Source: Enterococcus termitis
GTDB lineage: Bacteria; Bacillota; Bacilli; Lactobacillales; Enterococcaceae
DNA: 64,000 nucleotides
Assembly: GCF_001730305.1 (NCBI RefSeq)
Contig: NZ_MIJY01000046.1
Location: 160,080-224,079, forward strand
Direction: 5' to 3'
The notes under the pieces are model-generated. The model saw only the letters and a list, made by a program, of their open reading frames with translations. It was not told where the DNA came from and did not search any database. Both the position numbers and the translations under genes were made by a program. The first letter of the stretch is position 1; every line of letters starts with the position of its first letter. Positions 40,878 to 50,241 of the stretch are shown here, one piece after another.

Positions 40878-41353
40878 TTTTTTTAACAGTAGGGTCTCAA
40901 AAATTTCAATTTGACCGTCTGCTGAAAGAAGTAGATAAACTTGTTCAAGAACAGAAAATTTCAGACCAAATAGTTGGCCAAATCGGCTATAGTAACTATC
41001 TGCCTCAGTACTTTGAATACCAAAAATTTATGGAGCATAGTGTCTTTGAGCAAACATTAAAAAAAAGCGAACTAGTCATTACTCATGGCGGCAGCGGAGC
41101 AATCATTAACGCATTGAAAATGAAAAAGAAAGTCATCGCGATTCCCAGATTGTCCCAGTTTAAAGAACACGTGGATGATCATCAAAAAGAAATCATCGCT
41201 CTTTTTCAGCAACAAAACTATATAAAAGCAGTTCTAGATGTCCATGAATTGCATCAAGCAATCGACACTATTCATCAGCAAACATTTGAAACGTTTGAAT
41301 CGAATACAGAAAAAATAATTGCTGAAATCGACGGATTTATTCAAGAGCAATAA
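40874..41353 (+). CDS. Alg13-like catalytic subunit of a two-part glycosyltransferase
   Basis: A 159-residue GT28 C-terminal-domain protein (CpsG/Alg13-like): FLTVGSQKFQFDRLL at the start and the nucleotide-sugar-binding THGGSGAIINALKMKKKVIA. It works with the Alg14-like protein to add the second sugar. The start is TTG at 40874, preceded by AAGGGGGG, and overlaps the previous stop by 4 bp, which suggests coupled 1:1 translation. Confidence 0.88.
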   Translation: MIFLTVGSQKFQFDRLLKEVDKLVQEQKISDQIVGQIGYSNYLPQYFEYQKFMEHSVFEQTLKKSELVITHGGSGAIINALKMKKKVIAIPRLSQFKEHVDDHQKEIIALFQQQNYIKAVLDVHELHQAIDTIHQQTFETFESNTEKIIAEIDGFIQEQ

Positions 41354-41382
41354 TAGCTAAATTGGAGGAAACATTTACTATC

Positions 41383-42462
41383 ATGAAAATCATGTATCTT
41401 ACAAAAGAACTCAGTATTGGTGGTGTCACAAAGTGTATCTACAATCTATGCCAAAATATTCGGGCAGAAGATGCAATTATTTGTTCTAACGGAGGAGCTT
41501 TGAAAGAGGATTTTACTGGATTAGGTATGCCAGTTTATAAAATCCCCAATGTCGAAAAAAAAAATCCCTTCCTCTGGTTGCTCACACTTTTTAAACTTCG
41601 ACAACTAGTGAAACGAGAACAAATAACCTTGATCCATAGTCATCATCGCATGACAACGTTCCTCGGTAGAATCGCTATCCTCGGCATGTCTACTAAAATC
41701 GTTCATACACAACACTTAAATATTCAAAACAAATTTTTTTCTACTGGAATTACATTAAGAAAGATGCCAGTCATTTGTGTGAGTAGCGCAGCTAAAAGAA
41801 TCCTTGCCACGAAAAGTAAACTCGCTGAAAAGGATATCCAGACGATCTACAACACGATCGATGATCAAACGTCTTTTGGCACAGTAGACATGCAGTTGGA
41901 ACAACTAAAAGAAGATGGTAATTTTGTCGTAACTCAAGTTAGTCGGCTGGTGGACTATAAAGGGGTCTATGAATTTATAGAAATCGCGAATAAGGTGGCT
42001 AAAAGTCATTCAACAATCAAGTTTTGTTTGATCGGAAACGGTCCGGAAAAACAAAATCTCAGAGAGAGAATAAAAGAATTAGGTTTAGAAAAAACGGTCT
42101 TTGTACTTGGCGCTAAGAAAAACGTGTTAAAACAGCTTGAAGCAATTGATCTAATGCTTTTGTGTTCCAGTAAAGAAGGCTTGCCTTTAGCACCTATTGA
42201 AGCTTTTTACAAAGGAATACCTGTCATCGGCAGTAATATCGACGGGACAAAAGAAGAGATTGAGCATGAAATCAATGGTTTTTTGATCCCTCAAAAAGAC
42301 ACTTCTGAATTTGCACAAAAGATAATATTTTTAGTTCAAAATCCAAAGGTGTTTCAACAGATGAAAAAAGAAGCTCTTAAATCATTTGAAGCTAAATTTA
42401 CCAAAGAAAACTATTTACAGGCGCATTTTTCATTTTATGAAAAAGTATTGGAGAGGAGTTGA
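41383..42462 (+). CDS. Glycosyltransferase family 4
   Basis: A 359-residue GT-B enzyme: KELSIGGVTKCIYNL at the start, SRLVDYKGVYEFIE (donor-site region) and the EX7E motif in SSKEGLPLAPIEAFYKGIPV. It adds a sugar to the growing lipid-linked unit; the sugar is not predictable. The ATG at 41383 is used, with TGGAGG upstream. Confidence 0.9.
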   Translation: MKIMYLTKELSIGGVTKCIYNLCQNIRAEDAIICSNGGALKEDFTGLGMPVYKIPNVEKKNPFLWLLTLFKLRQLVKREQITLIHSHHRMTTFLGRIAILGMSTKIVHTQHLNIQNKFFSTGITLRKMPVICVSSAAKRILATKSKLAEKDIQTIYNTIDDQTSFGTVDMQLEQLKEDGNFVVTQVSRLVDYKGVYEFIEIANKVAKSHSTIKFCLIGNGPEKQNLRERIKELGLEKTVFVLGAKKNVLKQLEAIDLMLLCSSKEGLPLAPIEAFYKGIPVIGSNIDGTKEEIEHEINGFLIPQKDTSEFAQKIIFLVQNPKVFQQMKKEALKSFEAKFTKENYLQAHFSFYEKVLERS

Positions 42463-42469
42463 GAAGTCT

Positions 42470-43207
42470 ATGATTCCTAAGATCATTCACTATTGCTGGT
42501 TTGGGAAAAAAGAAAAGAACAAGGCTATTCAGCAAGCAATCAGTCTATGGAAAGAGAAACTGCCAGACTATGAATTCATTGAATGGAATGAGCAGAACTT
42601 TGATGTAGAATCCTTCTCCTATGCAAAAGAAGCCTATAAGGAAGGGAAAATGGCTTTTGTAAGTGATGTTGCTAGAATATATGCTTTGCAACATTATGGT
42701 GGTGTTTATTTAGATACAGACATAGAGATAAAAAAGAGCTTTTCCAACTTGTTGACAAATAAGGAAGTTATCTTAGGTTTTGAAAATAAAGGGAAATATC
42801 TTATGACAGGATTTATGGCAGGGAAAAAGAATCATTTTATTTGGCAAGATCTACTAGATTATTATAAAAAGCAGTCATTTATCCAAAAGGATGGGGGCTT
42901 AGATTTAACCCCAAATACTAAGATTTTGACGGATTATTTGGTAGCTAGAGGCTTACAGTGTAATAATCACTTGCAAACATTGGCAAGTCAGATTTGTATT
43001 TACCCAGAGAATTTTTTTAGTGCTTACAATTTTAAGTATATGGAAGAAATCAGCGATCATTCAACCTATACCGTTCATCATTGTTATGCTTCGTGGATGC
43101 CTTCTAAAAATAGAGCCAGATTTTGGTTAAAGCGAAAGATTATTCGTCTTATTGGTCATGGACAATATAAAAATATCTACCGGTTCATGAGTAACCAGAA
43201 GAGATGA
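42470..43207 (+). CDS. Glycosyltransferase family 32 (capsular polysaccharide synthesis)
   Basis: A 245-residue GT-A enzyme: IPKIIHYCWFGKKEKN at the start and the DXD motif in HYGGVYLDTDIEI, typical of the Gly_transf_sug (GT32) family. The ATG at 42470, 7 bp after the previous gene, is chosen; upstream in-frame ATGs lie inside that gene. It overlaps the wzy gene by 4 bp. Confidence 0.9.
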   Translation: MIPKIIHYCWFGKKEKNKAIQQAISLWKEKLPDYEFIEWNEQNFDVESFSYAKEAYKEGKMAFVSDVARIYALQHYGGVYLDTDIEIKKSFSNLLTNKEVILGFENKGKYLMTGFMAGKKNHFIWQDLLDYYKKQSFIQKDGGLDLTPNTKILTDYLVARGLQCNNHLQTLASQICIYPENFFSAYNFKYMEEISDHSTYTVHHCYASWMPSKNRARFWLKRKIIRLIGHGQYKNIYRFMSNQKR

Positions 43208-44415
43208 CGACCTTTATTCTTGTGGCGATATTTTTAGTTCTCACTTATTTTCCAATCTTCTTATTTTTACCAGGTATAAACTTTATGGATGAATTGCTGA
43301 CAATTGTATTAGCGATGTACATGTATGCCGTTTTACTACTGGACATTAGAATTTTAAAAAAAAGATTAGATAGATGGACAAAAGTGTCACTGATTTTATT
43401 GCTCGTGTTCTTTTTGATCGGTCTTATCCCAACTGTCTTATTTAAAATACAACATAGTACATCGATTATCATTAAAGATTTGATGTTGTTTAGTAAATTT
43501 TTTATTTGTTATGCAGGTGGAATGGCAGTGTTTGATAATGTAGATAAACAAAGAGCGCTTAAATTGATTGGACAAATAATTAAAGTCAGCATAGTCATCA
43601 TATTTTTCTTTGGCATCCTATCAATTTTTGTCAATCTGAATATGGGTTCCAGCATCCGATATGGCATTAGATCCTATCAATTTTTATTTCCACACTATAC
43701 GTATCTTGTGTACTCGATCGTTATTATGTTGAGCATTTTGACAATCGCTGAAGAAGCGAACTACTCTTACAAGCTTATGGCTGTTGGTATTTTAATTTTA
43801 ACATTAAGAAGTAAGGCATTCGTATTTGTAGGATTTTATTTTTTCTTAAACGGGTTTATCAAGTATTTCGATCGATTGAAATTGAAACATTTACTCATAG
43901 CCATCTTATTTTCAGCTGGTATGGTAAAAAGCAAAATAGCCGATTATTTAAGCTGGGGAATCTATAATTTACGGACGGGATTGTATATTGTAGGCTTCAG
44001 CATTGCCAATGATTATTTTCCTTTTGGTACAGGCTATGGCACATATGGGTCAAATCTATCGAAAAAAGCTGGTTCACCTATTTATGTAGCATATGATTTA
44101 ATTTACTCTCAAGGGTTCAGAAAAGGAACAGGGGATTTTCCGTTGTCGGATGTTTTTTGGCCATACATTATTGGGCAATGGGGTTATATAGGCGCACTTT
44201 GTTTTTTGGGATTGCTTGCTACGATTTATCTTTCTATTTGTCAAAGAACAAAATTTATGCATAAAAAATATTATATTGCTTCGTTGTTACTCTTTTTTTA
44301 TCTATTAATTGCAAGCAGTGCTGAGGCCATTTTTACAAACGAGACAGGTGTCTATATTATTACGCTCCTTAGTATCTTTTTAGGAGAAACTAGGAATAAA
44401 AAGGGGAAGTTCTAA
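43204..44415 (+). CDS. Wzy-like polysaccharide polymerase
   Basis: A 403-residue protein with about ten predicted membrane helices and a large loop near residues 270-320 (GYGTYGSNLSKKAGSP). Topology and position in the cluster identify it as the polymerase that joins repeat units outside the membrane; such proteins share little sequence. It overlaps the GT32 gene by 4 bp (ATGA). Confidence 0.8.
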   Translation: MTTFILVAIFLVLTYFPIFLFLPGINFMDELLTIVLAMYMYAVLLLDIRILKKRLDRWTKVSLILLLVFFLIGLIPTVLFKIQHSTSIIIKDLMLFSKFFICYAGGMAVFDNVDKQRALKLIGQIIKVSIVIIFFFGILSIFVNLNMGSSIRYGIRSYQFLFPHYTYLVYSIVIMLSILTIAEEANYSYKLMAVGILILTLRSKAFVFVGFYFFLNGFIKYFDRLKLKHLLIAILFSAGMVKSKIADYLSWGIYNLRTGLYIVGFSIANDYFPFGTGYGTYGSNLSKKAGSPIYVAYDLIYSQGFRKGTGDFPLSDVFWPYIIGQWGYIGALCFLGLLATIYLSICQRTKFMHKKYYIASLLLFFYLLIASSAEAIFTNETGVYIITLLSIFLGETRNKKGKF

Positions 44416-44418
44416 ACT

Positions 44419-45549
44419 ATGAAAATTTTACTAATAGGAGATTACTACTCGAGTAATCTTGGTGATGGGGTGATCTGTCAAACGGTAGAGGCTCTATTTC
44501 GCTCAAATTTCAAAGAAATTCAAACTATAGATATTTTAGATATAAGCGGTCGACAAGATTTTGCGGACAACCGTACACATTTTTACAATAAAAATCGTCT
44601 CAAAAAAGAAATTAAAGGCTTATTACCATCAGTTATCAACGAAACTATTTCTTATCAACGAACATCACTTCCAAATTATGAGATCAACGATCATTACGAT
44701 GCAGCTATTTACGCTGGGGGACAGCTGTTGATGCCATACTTTTTAAAGCAAATGATCACGATCAATCAACTTCTAAAAAAGAAGAATATAAAAATCATTT
44801 ATAATGCAGTTGGCTATGGCAAATTTTATAGTAAAGCTTTAATCAAGAAACTTTCAACTATTATTGATGATTGTTCCGTTCAGCATCTTTCAATTAGAGA
44901 TGGTGAACGCATGCTTGATCGAACCTTAGTAAAAAAACAAGTTCATACTGTTTGTGATAATGCGGTTTGGGCTAGTGAAATTTATGACATTAAAAAAGTG
45001 GAAAACAGCCAAGTGATCGGTTTAGGGATTATGTATATTGAAAATAAGCGTCAAACACTTATCTCTTTTTGGAGAGACACATTGCTGTTGTTAGATAAAA
45101 AAGGAACGAACTGGAAATTCTTTGTTAACGGTTCCATCGAAGATTATCTTTTTGCCAAAGAAATCCTTGCATTACACGGCTGTACTGATGTAGAGGAGTA
45201 CTTATGCCCACGTCCTGAAACACCGAAAGAGTTAATTGAGGTTATCTCATTGTTTGAAAAAATCATTTCTTTTCGTCTGCATAGTCATATTATTTCTTAT
45301 TCATTAGAAATTCCTAGCATATCAATCGTTTGGGATGATAAAGTCAGGAAGTTTTTCGAAAAAATAGATCATCCACAGCGCTGTTATGATTACCATAACT
45401 ATGACTCCAATTTATTATTGAATGATTTAGATGCAATCAAATTCACTGAAGCAGATAGACAGGTGAAAGAAATGTTAAAAAAAGAGGTGCTTGAAAATCT
45501 ACAAACGATTGTAACCCTTTGTAGGACCAAGAAGATGGGGTCAGATTAA
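44419..45549 (+). CDS. Polysaccharide pyruvyl transferase family protein
   Basis: A 376-residue protein with LLIGDYYSSNLGDGVICQTV at the start, YAGGQLLMPYFL and ISFRLHSHIISYSLEIP near the end, the marks of the CsaB/WcaK-type pyruvyl transferase family. It probably adds ketal-linked pyruvate from PEP to a sugar, giving an acidic polymer. It abuts the wzx gene. Confidence 0.87.
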   Translation: MKILLIGDYYSSNLGDGVICQTVEALFRSNFKEIQTIDILDISGRQDFADNRTHFYNKNRLKKEIKGLLPSVINETISYQRTSLPNYEINDHYDAAIYAGGQLLMPYFLKQMITINQLLKKKNIKIIYNAVGYGKFYSKALIKKLSTIIDDCSVQHLSIRDGERMLDRTLVKKQVHTVCDNAVWASEIYDIKKVENSQVIGLGIMYIENKRQTLISFWRDTLLLLDKKGTNWKFFVNGSIEDYLFAKEILALHGCTDVEEYLCPRPETPKELIEVISLFEKIISFRLHSHIISYSLEIPSISIVWDDKVRKFFEKIDHPQRCYDYHNYDSNLLLNDLDAIKFTEADRQVKEMLKKEVLENLQTIVTLCRTKKMGSD

Positions 45550-46965
45550 ATGAACAAATACAAAAAGTTGATCAATAATTCAATCATATTTGCTGTAGGA
45601 AATGTTGGCAGCAAATTGATCCTTATCTTTTTGATGCCGTTTTACACACGCTATTTAACACCTGGAGAGTTTGGTACGGTTGACTTGGTGACAACGACTA
45701 CTAGTATGTTGCTTCCGATTGTATCGTTTAGTGTTTACGAAGCTGTTTTGCGCTATGTATTAGACAAGGCGTATGATGAATCAGAGATTATTTCAAACGG
45801 TACGATGATCACAATTATCGGTTCGATCTTTCTGTCAATTTTTATGGTCATGTTGAAAAAATTTGGCGTACTTGAAAATGAACACTTAATTTATTTTTAT
45901 TTGATTTTGATAACACAATCATTCCAATCACTGTTTGCTCAATATGCCAGAGGGGTAGGGAGGATCAAGCTGTATGCAGTCAATGGTATCATAGCCACAA
46001 TTGTTACTGCTTTTTCGGCTGTCATTTTACTTGCATATTTTAAATTGGGGGTAAAAGGCTATCTCCTTTCTATCGTTTTAGCGAATGGTTTATCGGTCAT
46101 TTTTTTGTTCCTATTCTTATCATTAAGAAAGCATATAAGAGTTACGAATATAAATAAGACGTTAATCAAAAAAATGCTTTATTATAGCATACCATTGATT
46201 CCGAATGCTTTTTCGTGGTGGTTAAGTAACGCTTCTAGTCGCTTCTTTATTCTGTTTTTTTGCGGCGTGCAAATCAATGGCTTGTTTGCCGTAGCGAACA
46301 AAATTCCGACCTTACTAACCATGCTAAACACCATATTCTTTCAATCATGGCAATTATCCGCAATAGAAGAATATGACTCATATCAAAAAAAGGAATACTA
46401 TTCGACTGTTTACGCAAACTACTATCAAATGCTCTTTTTAGCCATCTCGTTTTTGCTGCTTATTTTAAAGCTACTGATTCCATTTTTTGTATCAAAAAAA
46501 TTTTTTGACTCATGGCTTTACATACCGCCGTTGTTAGCTGCGACGTTGTATTCAAGTCTTTCCAGTTTTTTGGGAACGATATATATTGCTGCTGAGCAAA
46601 CGACTAGAATTCTGTTTACAACGATTGTTGGTGGGGCAGCTAATATAATTCTGAATCTATTGTTGATTCCTTTTCTAGGGGGAATCGGTGCTGGTATTGG
46701 TTCATGGCTTAGCTTTTTCGTTATTTGGTATATTCGGTCAAAAGACACAAAAAAAATTGTTGAACTGTCCGTTGATAGGAAGAAATTTGTGATGAATCAT
46801 TTGCTATTTTTTTTACAATGCTGTTTGATTTACGTTGTTAGAGATAATCTAGTTTTATTTTCATTGCAATTTTGCCTATTTTTAGCTAATTGTTTTACGA
46901 ATAAAGAGTTTCTATCAAATGTTTTAACTATTTTTTTGAAAAGGGGAAAGAGGGAGACAAAATGA
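45550..46965 (+). CDS. Wzx-type oligosaccharide flippase
   Basis: A 471-residue MOP-superfamily exporter with 12-14 predicted helices, starting with the family-typical SIIFAVGNVGSKLILIFLMP and FYTRYLTPGEFGTVDL. It moves the lipid-linked repeat unit across the membrane for polymerisation by Wzy. It overlaps the next gene by 4 bp. Confidence 0.92.
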   Translation: MNKYKKLINNSIIFAVGNVGSKLILIFLMPFYTRYLTPGEFGTVDLVTTTTSMLLPIVSFSVYEAVLRYVLDKAYDESEIISNGTMITIIGSIFLSIFMVMLKKFGVLENEHLIYFYLILITQSFQSLFAQYARGVGRIKLYAVNGIIATIVTAFSAVILLAYFKLGVKGYLLSIVLANGLSVIFLFLFLSLRKHIRVTNINKTLIKKMLYYSIPLIPNAFSWWLSNASSRFFILFFCGVQINGLFAVANKIPTLLTMLNTIFFQSWQLSAIEEYDSYQKKEYYSTVYANYYQMLFLAISFLLLILKLLIPFFVSKKFFDSWLYIPPLLAATLYSSLSSFLGTIYIAAEQTTRILFTTIVGGAANIILNLLLIPFLGGIGAGIGSWLSFFVIWYIRSKDTKKIVELSVDRKKFVMNHLLFFLQCCLIYVVRDNLVLFSLQFCLFLANCFTNKEFLSNVLTIFLKRGKRETK

Positions 46966-48131
46966 AAATTGGAATTATAGGATTGGGCTATGTTGGTTTA
47001 GCCAATGCATTATTACTATCACAGAACGAATATGTGATTGCATATGATATCTCAAAAGAAAAAATTTCTGATTTAAAAAAGGCTAAATCTCCTATAAAGG
47101 ATTTGGAGATCATAGAGTATTTAGCTAAAGACAACAAAAATCTAATGTTTACTGATGATTTTTCAAAGCTGTTTACATGCAAATTAGACTACATGATTAT
47201 TGCAACACCAACAGATTATGATGAAGAAAAACATTTTTTCAACACTTCTTCAGTAGATGAAACGATTGAACAAGTACTATCGATCGATCCCGATTTAGTC
47301 TGTGTTATCAAATCGACTGTTCCTGTTGGGCATACACAACGTTTAAAAGAAAAATTAAATACGAAAAATATTCTTTTCTCACCTGAGTTTTTGAGAGAGG
47401 GAAAAGCCCTTTGGGATAATCTGTACCCTAGTAGGATTATTGTTGGAGAAGAGTCAGACAGAGGACAACGACTTGCTGATATGTTTTTAGGTAATTCTAA
47501 GAGTAAAACAGCGCCAGTTCTATTAACAGGAGCCAATGAAGCAGAAGCAATCAAACTGTTTTCTAACACTTATTTAGCATTGAGAATCGCTTATTTCAAT
47601 GAATTGGATACATATGCAGAAGTGAAAGGCTTAAATTCGAAACAAATAATCAATGGTGTTGGATTAGATCCAAGAATTGGCACACATTACAATAATCCGT
47701 CCTTTGGCTACGGCGGCTATTGTTTACCCAAGGATACAAAGCAACTATTAGCAAACTATAATTACATCCCCAACAGCATTATTACATCCATTGTAACAGC
47801 TAATGATGTTAGGAAAGAGTTTATTTTTAATAATGTTATAGCACAGAAGCCGCAATCTGTAGGGATTTATCGATTGATTATGAAATCAAATTCTGACAAT
47901 TATCGATATTCCTCTGTTCTAGAGATAATTGAGCGGATTCACTCATTAGGTATTCCTGTATTGATTTATGAGCCTACATCAGCCGAAGAAAGCTATCTTG
48001 ACTGTGAAGTTTGTGATGATTTAGATTATTTTAAACAATCCTCAGATATTATTGTAGCGAATAGAATTTCCACGGACTTATCAGATGTTCTAGAAAAAGT
48101 TTACACAAGAGACCTATTTGGTCGTGATTAA
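46962..48131 (+). CDS. ugd: UDP-glucose/nucleotide-sugar 6-dehydrogenase
   Basis: A 389-residue enzyme with [16 protein letters not shown] (NAD-binding), [31 protein letters not shown] and the catalytic Cys254 in [14 protein letters not shown]. It oxidises UDP-glucose to UDP-glucuronate, so the polymer likely contains glucuronic acid. With galU next to it, the substrate supply is local. Confidence 0.93.
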   Translation: MKIGIIGLGYVGLANALLLSQNEYVIAYDISKEKISDLKKAKSPIKDLEIIEYLAKDNKNLMFTDDFSKLFTCKLDYMIIATPTDYDEEKHFFNTSSVDETIEQVLSIDPDLVCVIKSTVPVGHTQRLKEKLNTKNILFSPEFLREGKALWDNLYPSRIIVGEESDRGQRLADMFLGNSKSKTAPVLLTGANEAEAIKLFSNTYLALRIAYFNELDTYAEVKGLNSKQIINGVGLDPRIGTHYNNPSFGYGGYCLPKDTKQLLANYNYIPNSIITSIVTANDVRKEFIFNNVIAQKPQSVGIYRLIMKSNSDNYRYSSVLEIIERIHSLGIPVLIYEPTSAEESYLDCEVCDDLDYFKQSSDIIVANRISTDLSDVLEKVYTRDLFGRD

Positions 48132-48156
48132 TAAAATAATGAATAGGAGAAACAAA

Positions 48157-49035
48157 ATGAATGTAAGAAAAGCAATTATTCCCGCAGCAGGATTAGGTAC
48201 TCGTTTTTTACCTGCAACAAAAGCGATTGCCAAAGAAATGCTGCCGATAGTAGATAAACCTGCTATTCAATTTATAGTTGAAGAAGCGCTAGAATCAGGG
48301 ATCGAAGATATACTTATTGTTACAGGAAAAGGGAAAAAACCGATTGAAGATCATTTTGATGCTAATGCAGAATTGGAGGGAATGTTAAGAAATAAAGAGA
48401 AGCATGAGCTGCTAAAAATAGTTGAGGACACTACCAATGTAAATTTACATTTTATACGACAATCTTATCCTAGAGGGCTTGGTGATGCTGTCTTACAAGC
48501 AAAGTCTTTTGTAGGCAATGAACCTTTTGTAGTCATGCTAGGAGACGATATAGCAAAAGATGAGGTCCCTCTAACAAAACAACTTATTAATCAATACAAT
48601 ACTATTCTTACTTCCGTGATTGCGGTAATGGAAGTACCGGAAAAAGAGACAGATAAATATGGAATAATCAATCCTGGTAGTAGCATTTCTTCTAATTTGA
48701 TCAATATTCAAGATTTGGTAGAAAAACCTAATACTGAAGCAGCACCTAGTAATTTAGCGATTATAGGTCGCTACTTGTTAACTCCGGAAATTTTCGAATG
48801 TTTGGAAAAACAACCACCGGGAGCTGGCAATGAAATTCAATTAACGGATGCCATTGCTTCATTAAATCAAATGCAACGCGTATTTGCTCATATATATAAA
48901 GGAAAACGATATGATATCGGTGATAAGTTTGAGTTCATTAAAACGACCATAGAATATGGATTGGAACACGATGAAGTAAAAAGTAAACTCGAAAACTATA
49001 TAAAAAATATGCAATTAGATATTGGCATGAAATAG
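48157..49035 (+). CDS. galU: UTP-glucose-1-phosphate uridylyltransferase
   Basis: A 292-residue nucleotidyltransferase: [20 protein letters not shown] at the start, VMLGDDIAK, and [20 protein letters not shown]. It makes UDP-glucose for Ugd. The ATG at 48157 has AGGAG upstream; earlier in-frame starts lie inside ugd. It is the last EPS gene, and its stop codon is only 67 bp from the dif-derived left end of the prophage. No clear terminator separates them. Confidence 0.95.
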   Translation: MNVRKAIIPAAGLGTRFLPATKAIAKEMLPIVDKPAIQFIVEEALESGIEDILIVTGKGKKPIEDHFDANAELEGMLRNKEKHELLKIVEDTTNVNLHFIRQSYPRGLGDAVLQAKSFVGNEPFVVMLGDDIAKDEVPLTKQLINQYNTILTSVIAVMEVPEKETDKYGIINPGSSISSNLINIQDLVEKPNTEAAPSNLAIIGRYLLTPEIFECLEKQPPGAGNEIQLTDAIASLNQMQRVFAHIYKGKRYDIGDKFEFIKTTIEYGLEHDEVKSKLENYIKNMQLDIGMK

Positions 49036-49101
49036 CCAGTATAGTTGGTAAAGGGATGTGGGAGAGATAAAAATCTGCTGCATTCTTTATTTTTTAATTC
49101 T

Positions 49102-49129
49102 AGTTAACATAATATACATTGCGCATTTG
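49102..49129 (-). other. attL: hybrid dif site at the left prophage end
   Basis: Host XerD arm AGTTAACATAA (minus strand TTATGTTAACT), centre TATACA, then a phage arm TTGCGCATTTG instead of the host XerC arm. The 24 bp ATTCTAGTTAACATAATATACATT (given by position 49097-49120) are shared by all three sites. Confidence 0.85.
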
Positions 49130-49143
49130 AACATGTGATTATA

Positions 49144-49188
49144 TATAAAAAAAGACAACCTGAAAAGAATAGGGCTGTCTTTTTTATA
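49144..49188. terminator. Bidirectional terminator at the end of the phage repressor operon
   Basis: ATAAAAAAAGACA and TGTCTTTTTTAT arms. The stop codon of the 57-residue gene lies in the right arm. It can also stop host EPS transcripts. Confidence 0.8.
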
Positions 49189-49357
49189 TGTGTTTCACTT
49201 TATCAACGATTTTTTTCTTTTCTTGAGCGATTTTCTCTAGATCCATACTCGCTTTTCTAGCCCGCATTAATTCCACTATATCAATCATATCTTTTTCAGT
49301 GGCTTCATTCATTATGAAATTCTTTATTTGTTTCATACTAACATTTTTTTTAATCAT
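49184..49357 (-). CDS. Small Lys-rich protein, overlaps the repressor gene (copy 1)
   Basis: A 57-residue ORF that starts with ATG at 49355-49357, inside the last codons of the repressor gene (8-bp overlap), with TTGGAGGAC as ribosome site. It is rich in Lys, Glu and Met and predicted mostly helical (EKDMIDIVELMRARKASMDL), with no membrane segment. Tight coupling to the repressor suggests a regulatory partner or anti-repressor. I do not recognise a homologue. Confidence 0.6.
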   Translation of the reverse strand: MIKKNVSMKQIKNFIMNEATEKDMIDIVELMRARKASMDLEKIAQEKKKIVDKVKHI

Positions 49358-49691
49358 TTATTTTGTCCTCCAACTTTTTTTCTAATTCATATAACTCATT
49401 TGAAAGTTGTCTAACTTGCTTCATTATGGCTTCTGGTGATTGCTCTATTTCACTAGATTTTGTGTTATATGGTGGAAAGTTTAAAAAGTCAGTTATTGAT
49501 ATATCTAAAGCTTTACAAATACTGAAAATCGTTTTGATTGTTGGATTTTTACTTTGACCTGTATAGATTGAATTGACAGTACTTTGTTTAAGATTCGCTA
49601 GTACCGCTATTCTATTTATAGTTAGGTTTTTTTCGTTTGCTATCTCTTGGATTCTTTTTGAAATTAGCTCGCTATGCCTGATTTCATTCAT
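49350..49691 (-). CDS. XRE-family phage repressor (copy 1)
   Basis: A 113-residue protein: N-terminal HTH_3 domain (about 5-65; NLTINRIAVLANLKQSTVNS holds the two helices, then GQSKNPTIKTIFSICKALDI) and a C-terminal helical, acidic tail likely used for oligomerisation. ATG 49691 is chosen because GAGGTG lies 8 bp upstream; an ATG 15 bp earlier is part of that site. It is the counterpart of RstR-type repressors of CTX-like phages and faces the phage promoter. Confidence 0.85.
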   Translation of the reverse strand: MNEIRHSELISKRIQEIANEKNLTINRIAVLANLKQSTVNSIYTGQSKNPTIKTIFSICKALDISITDFLNFPPYNTKSSEIEQSPEAIMKQVRQLSNELYELEKKLEDKIND

Positions 49692-49714
49692 TTTTTCACA
49701 CCTCATTTTTGTTA

Positions 49715-49743
49715 ATTCTATATAAAGTTTAACGATATATCAA
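49715..49743 (-). promoter_or_regulatory. Repressor promoter (copy 1)
   Basis: Minus strand TTGATA (49738-49743), 17-bp spacer, TAGAAT (49715-49720). One operator-like GATATATCGTTAA overlaps it. Confidence 0.7.
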
Positions 49744-49850
49744 ATGATGTATTACCGTTATATAGTTGACACATACCGAAAGATAGTTTATATTAATAAG
49801 TGTTACTGATATATAGTTAAAACGTGGGAGACTTTTGACAGATAGTTAAA
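49727..49850. promoter_or_regulatory. Five-copy operator array (copy 1)
   Basis: The motif GATATATAGTTAA recurs as TTATATAGTTGAC (49758-49770), AAAGATAGTTTAT (49779-49791), GATATATAGTTAA (49808-49820), ACAGATAGTTAAA (49838-49850), and inverted at 49727-49741. The shared TAGTT steps are 21, 30 and 29 bp apart, close to whole helical turns. They sit over both divergent promoters, as expected for repressor sites. Confidence 0.6.
49766..49794 (+). promoter_or_regulatory. Main rightward phage promoter (copy 1)
   Basis: A consensus TTGACA (49766-49771), 17-bp spacer and TATATT (49789-49794). Operator copies overlap the -35 box and the spacer, so the repressor would block it. Confidence 0.8.
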
Positions 49851-49854
49851 AGGG

Positions 49855-49866
49855 GAACTTTAGTTC
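49855..49866. promoter_or_regulatory. Possible SOS (Cheo) box in the phage leader (copy 1)
   Basis: GAACTTTAGTTC fits GAAC-N4-GTTC, the core Firmicute LexA box, but the inner four bases do not fit the fuller consensus. It lies about 55 bp downstream of the expected transcript start. The leader to 49974 shows no gene. Confidence 0.35.
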
Positions 49867-49974
49867 TGAATGGTTTAATGATTATGTACTCAGACAAAGC
49901 ACCACATACTCTGACGAGAATTTCGCCGTTAGGCTTAATTATAAAAAATATGGATTACGGAAGGAGAAGCTAAA

Positions 49975-50229
49975 ATGTTTGAAAACACAACCGAATTGAT
50001 CTATCTAGGTACACGAAGAGGGAAAAGCAAGTCAACACAAGAACCCTATGAGGTTTTAATTGTGGGAAATCCTGCGAAGTATGAAAATTATGAATTTTTT
50101 ATTGGAAGTAATGTAGTACTGCCGCCCTTACAAGTTAACGATAAGATTGTTTGTACAATCGAATTAAATAAACGTGGTTTTAATTTAGCGCCTAGTCTTG
50201 TTGACGTTTCTAAGGGTGTTCTAAAGTAG
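49975..50229 (+). CDS. Small protein, candidate ssDNA-binding (pV-like) (copy 1)
   Basis: An 84-residue protein with alternating beta-like strands and no membrane segment. Its last 57 residues align without gaps to the last 57 of the gene at 54157-54429 (shared NDK, RG-N, Y-F and P-L positions; about 15 identities). Size, beta-rich look and position suggest the ssDNA-binding protein that coats phage DNA in filamentous phages, but I see no direct family match. It is the first gene after the phage promoter; GGAAGGAG precedes the ATG. Confidence 0.75.
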   Translation: MFENTTELIYLGTRRGKSKSTQEPYEVLIVGNPAKYENYEFFIGSNVVLPPLQVNDKIVCTIELNKRGFNLAPSLVDVSKGVLK

Positions 50230-50241
50230 GGAGGTTTCTCT

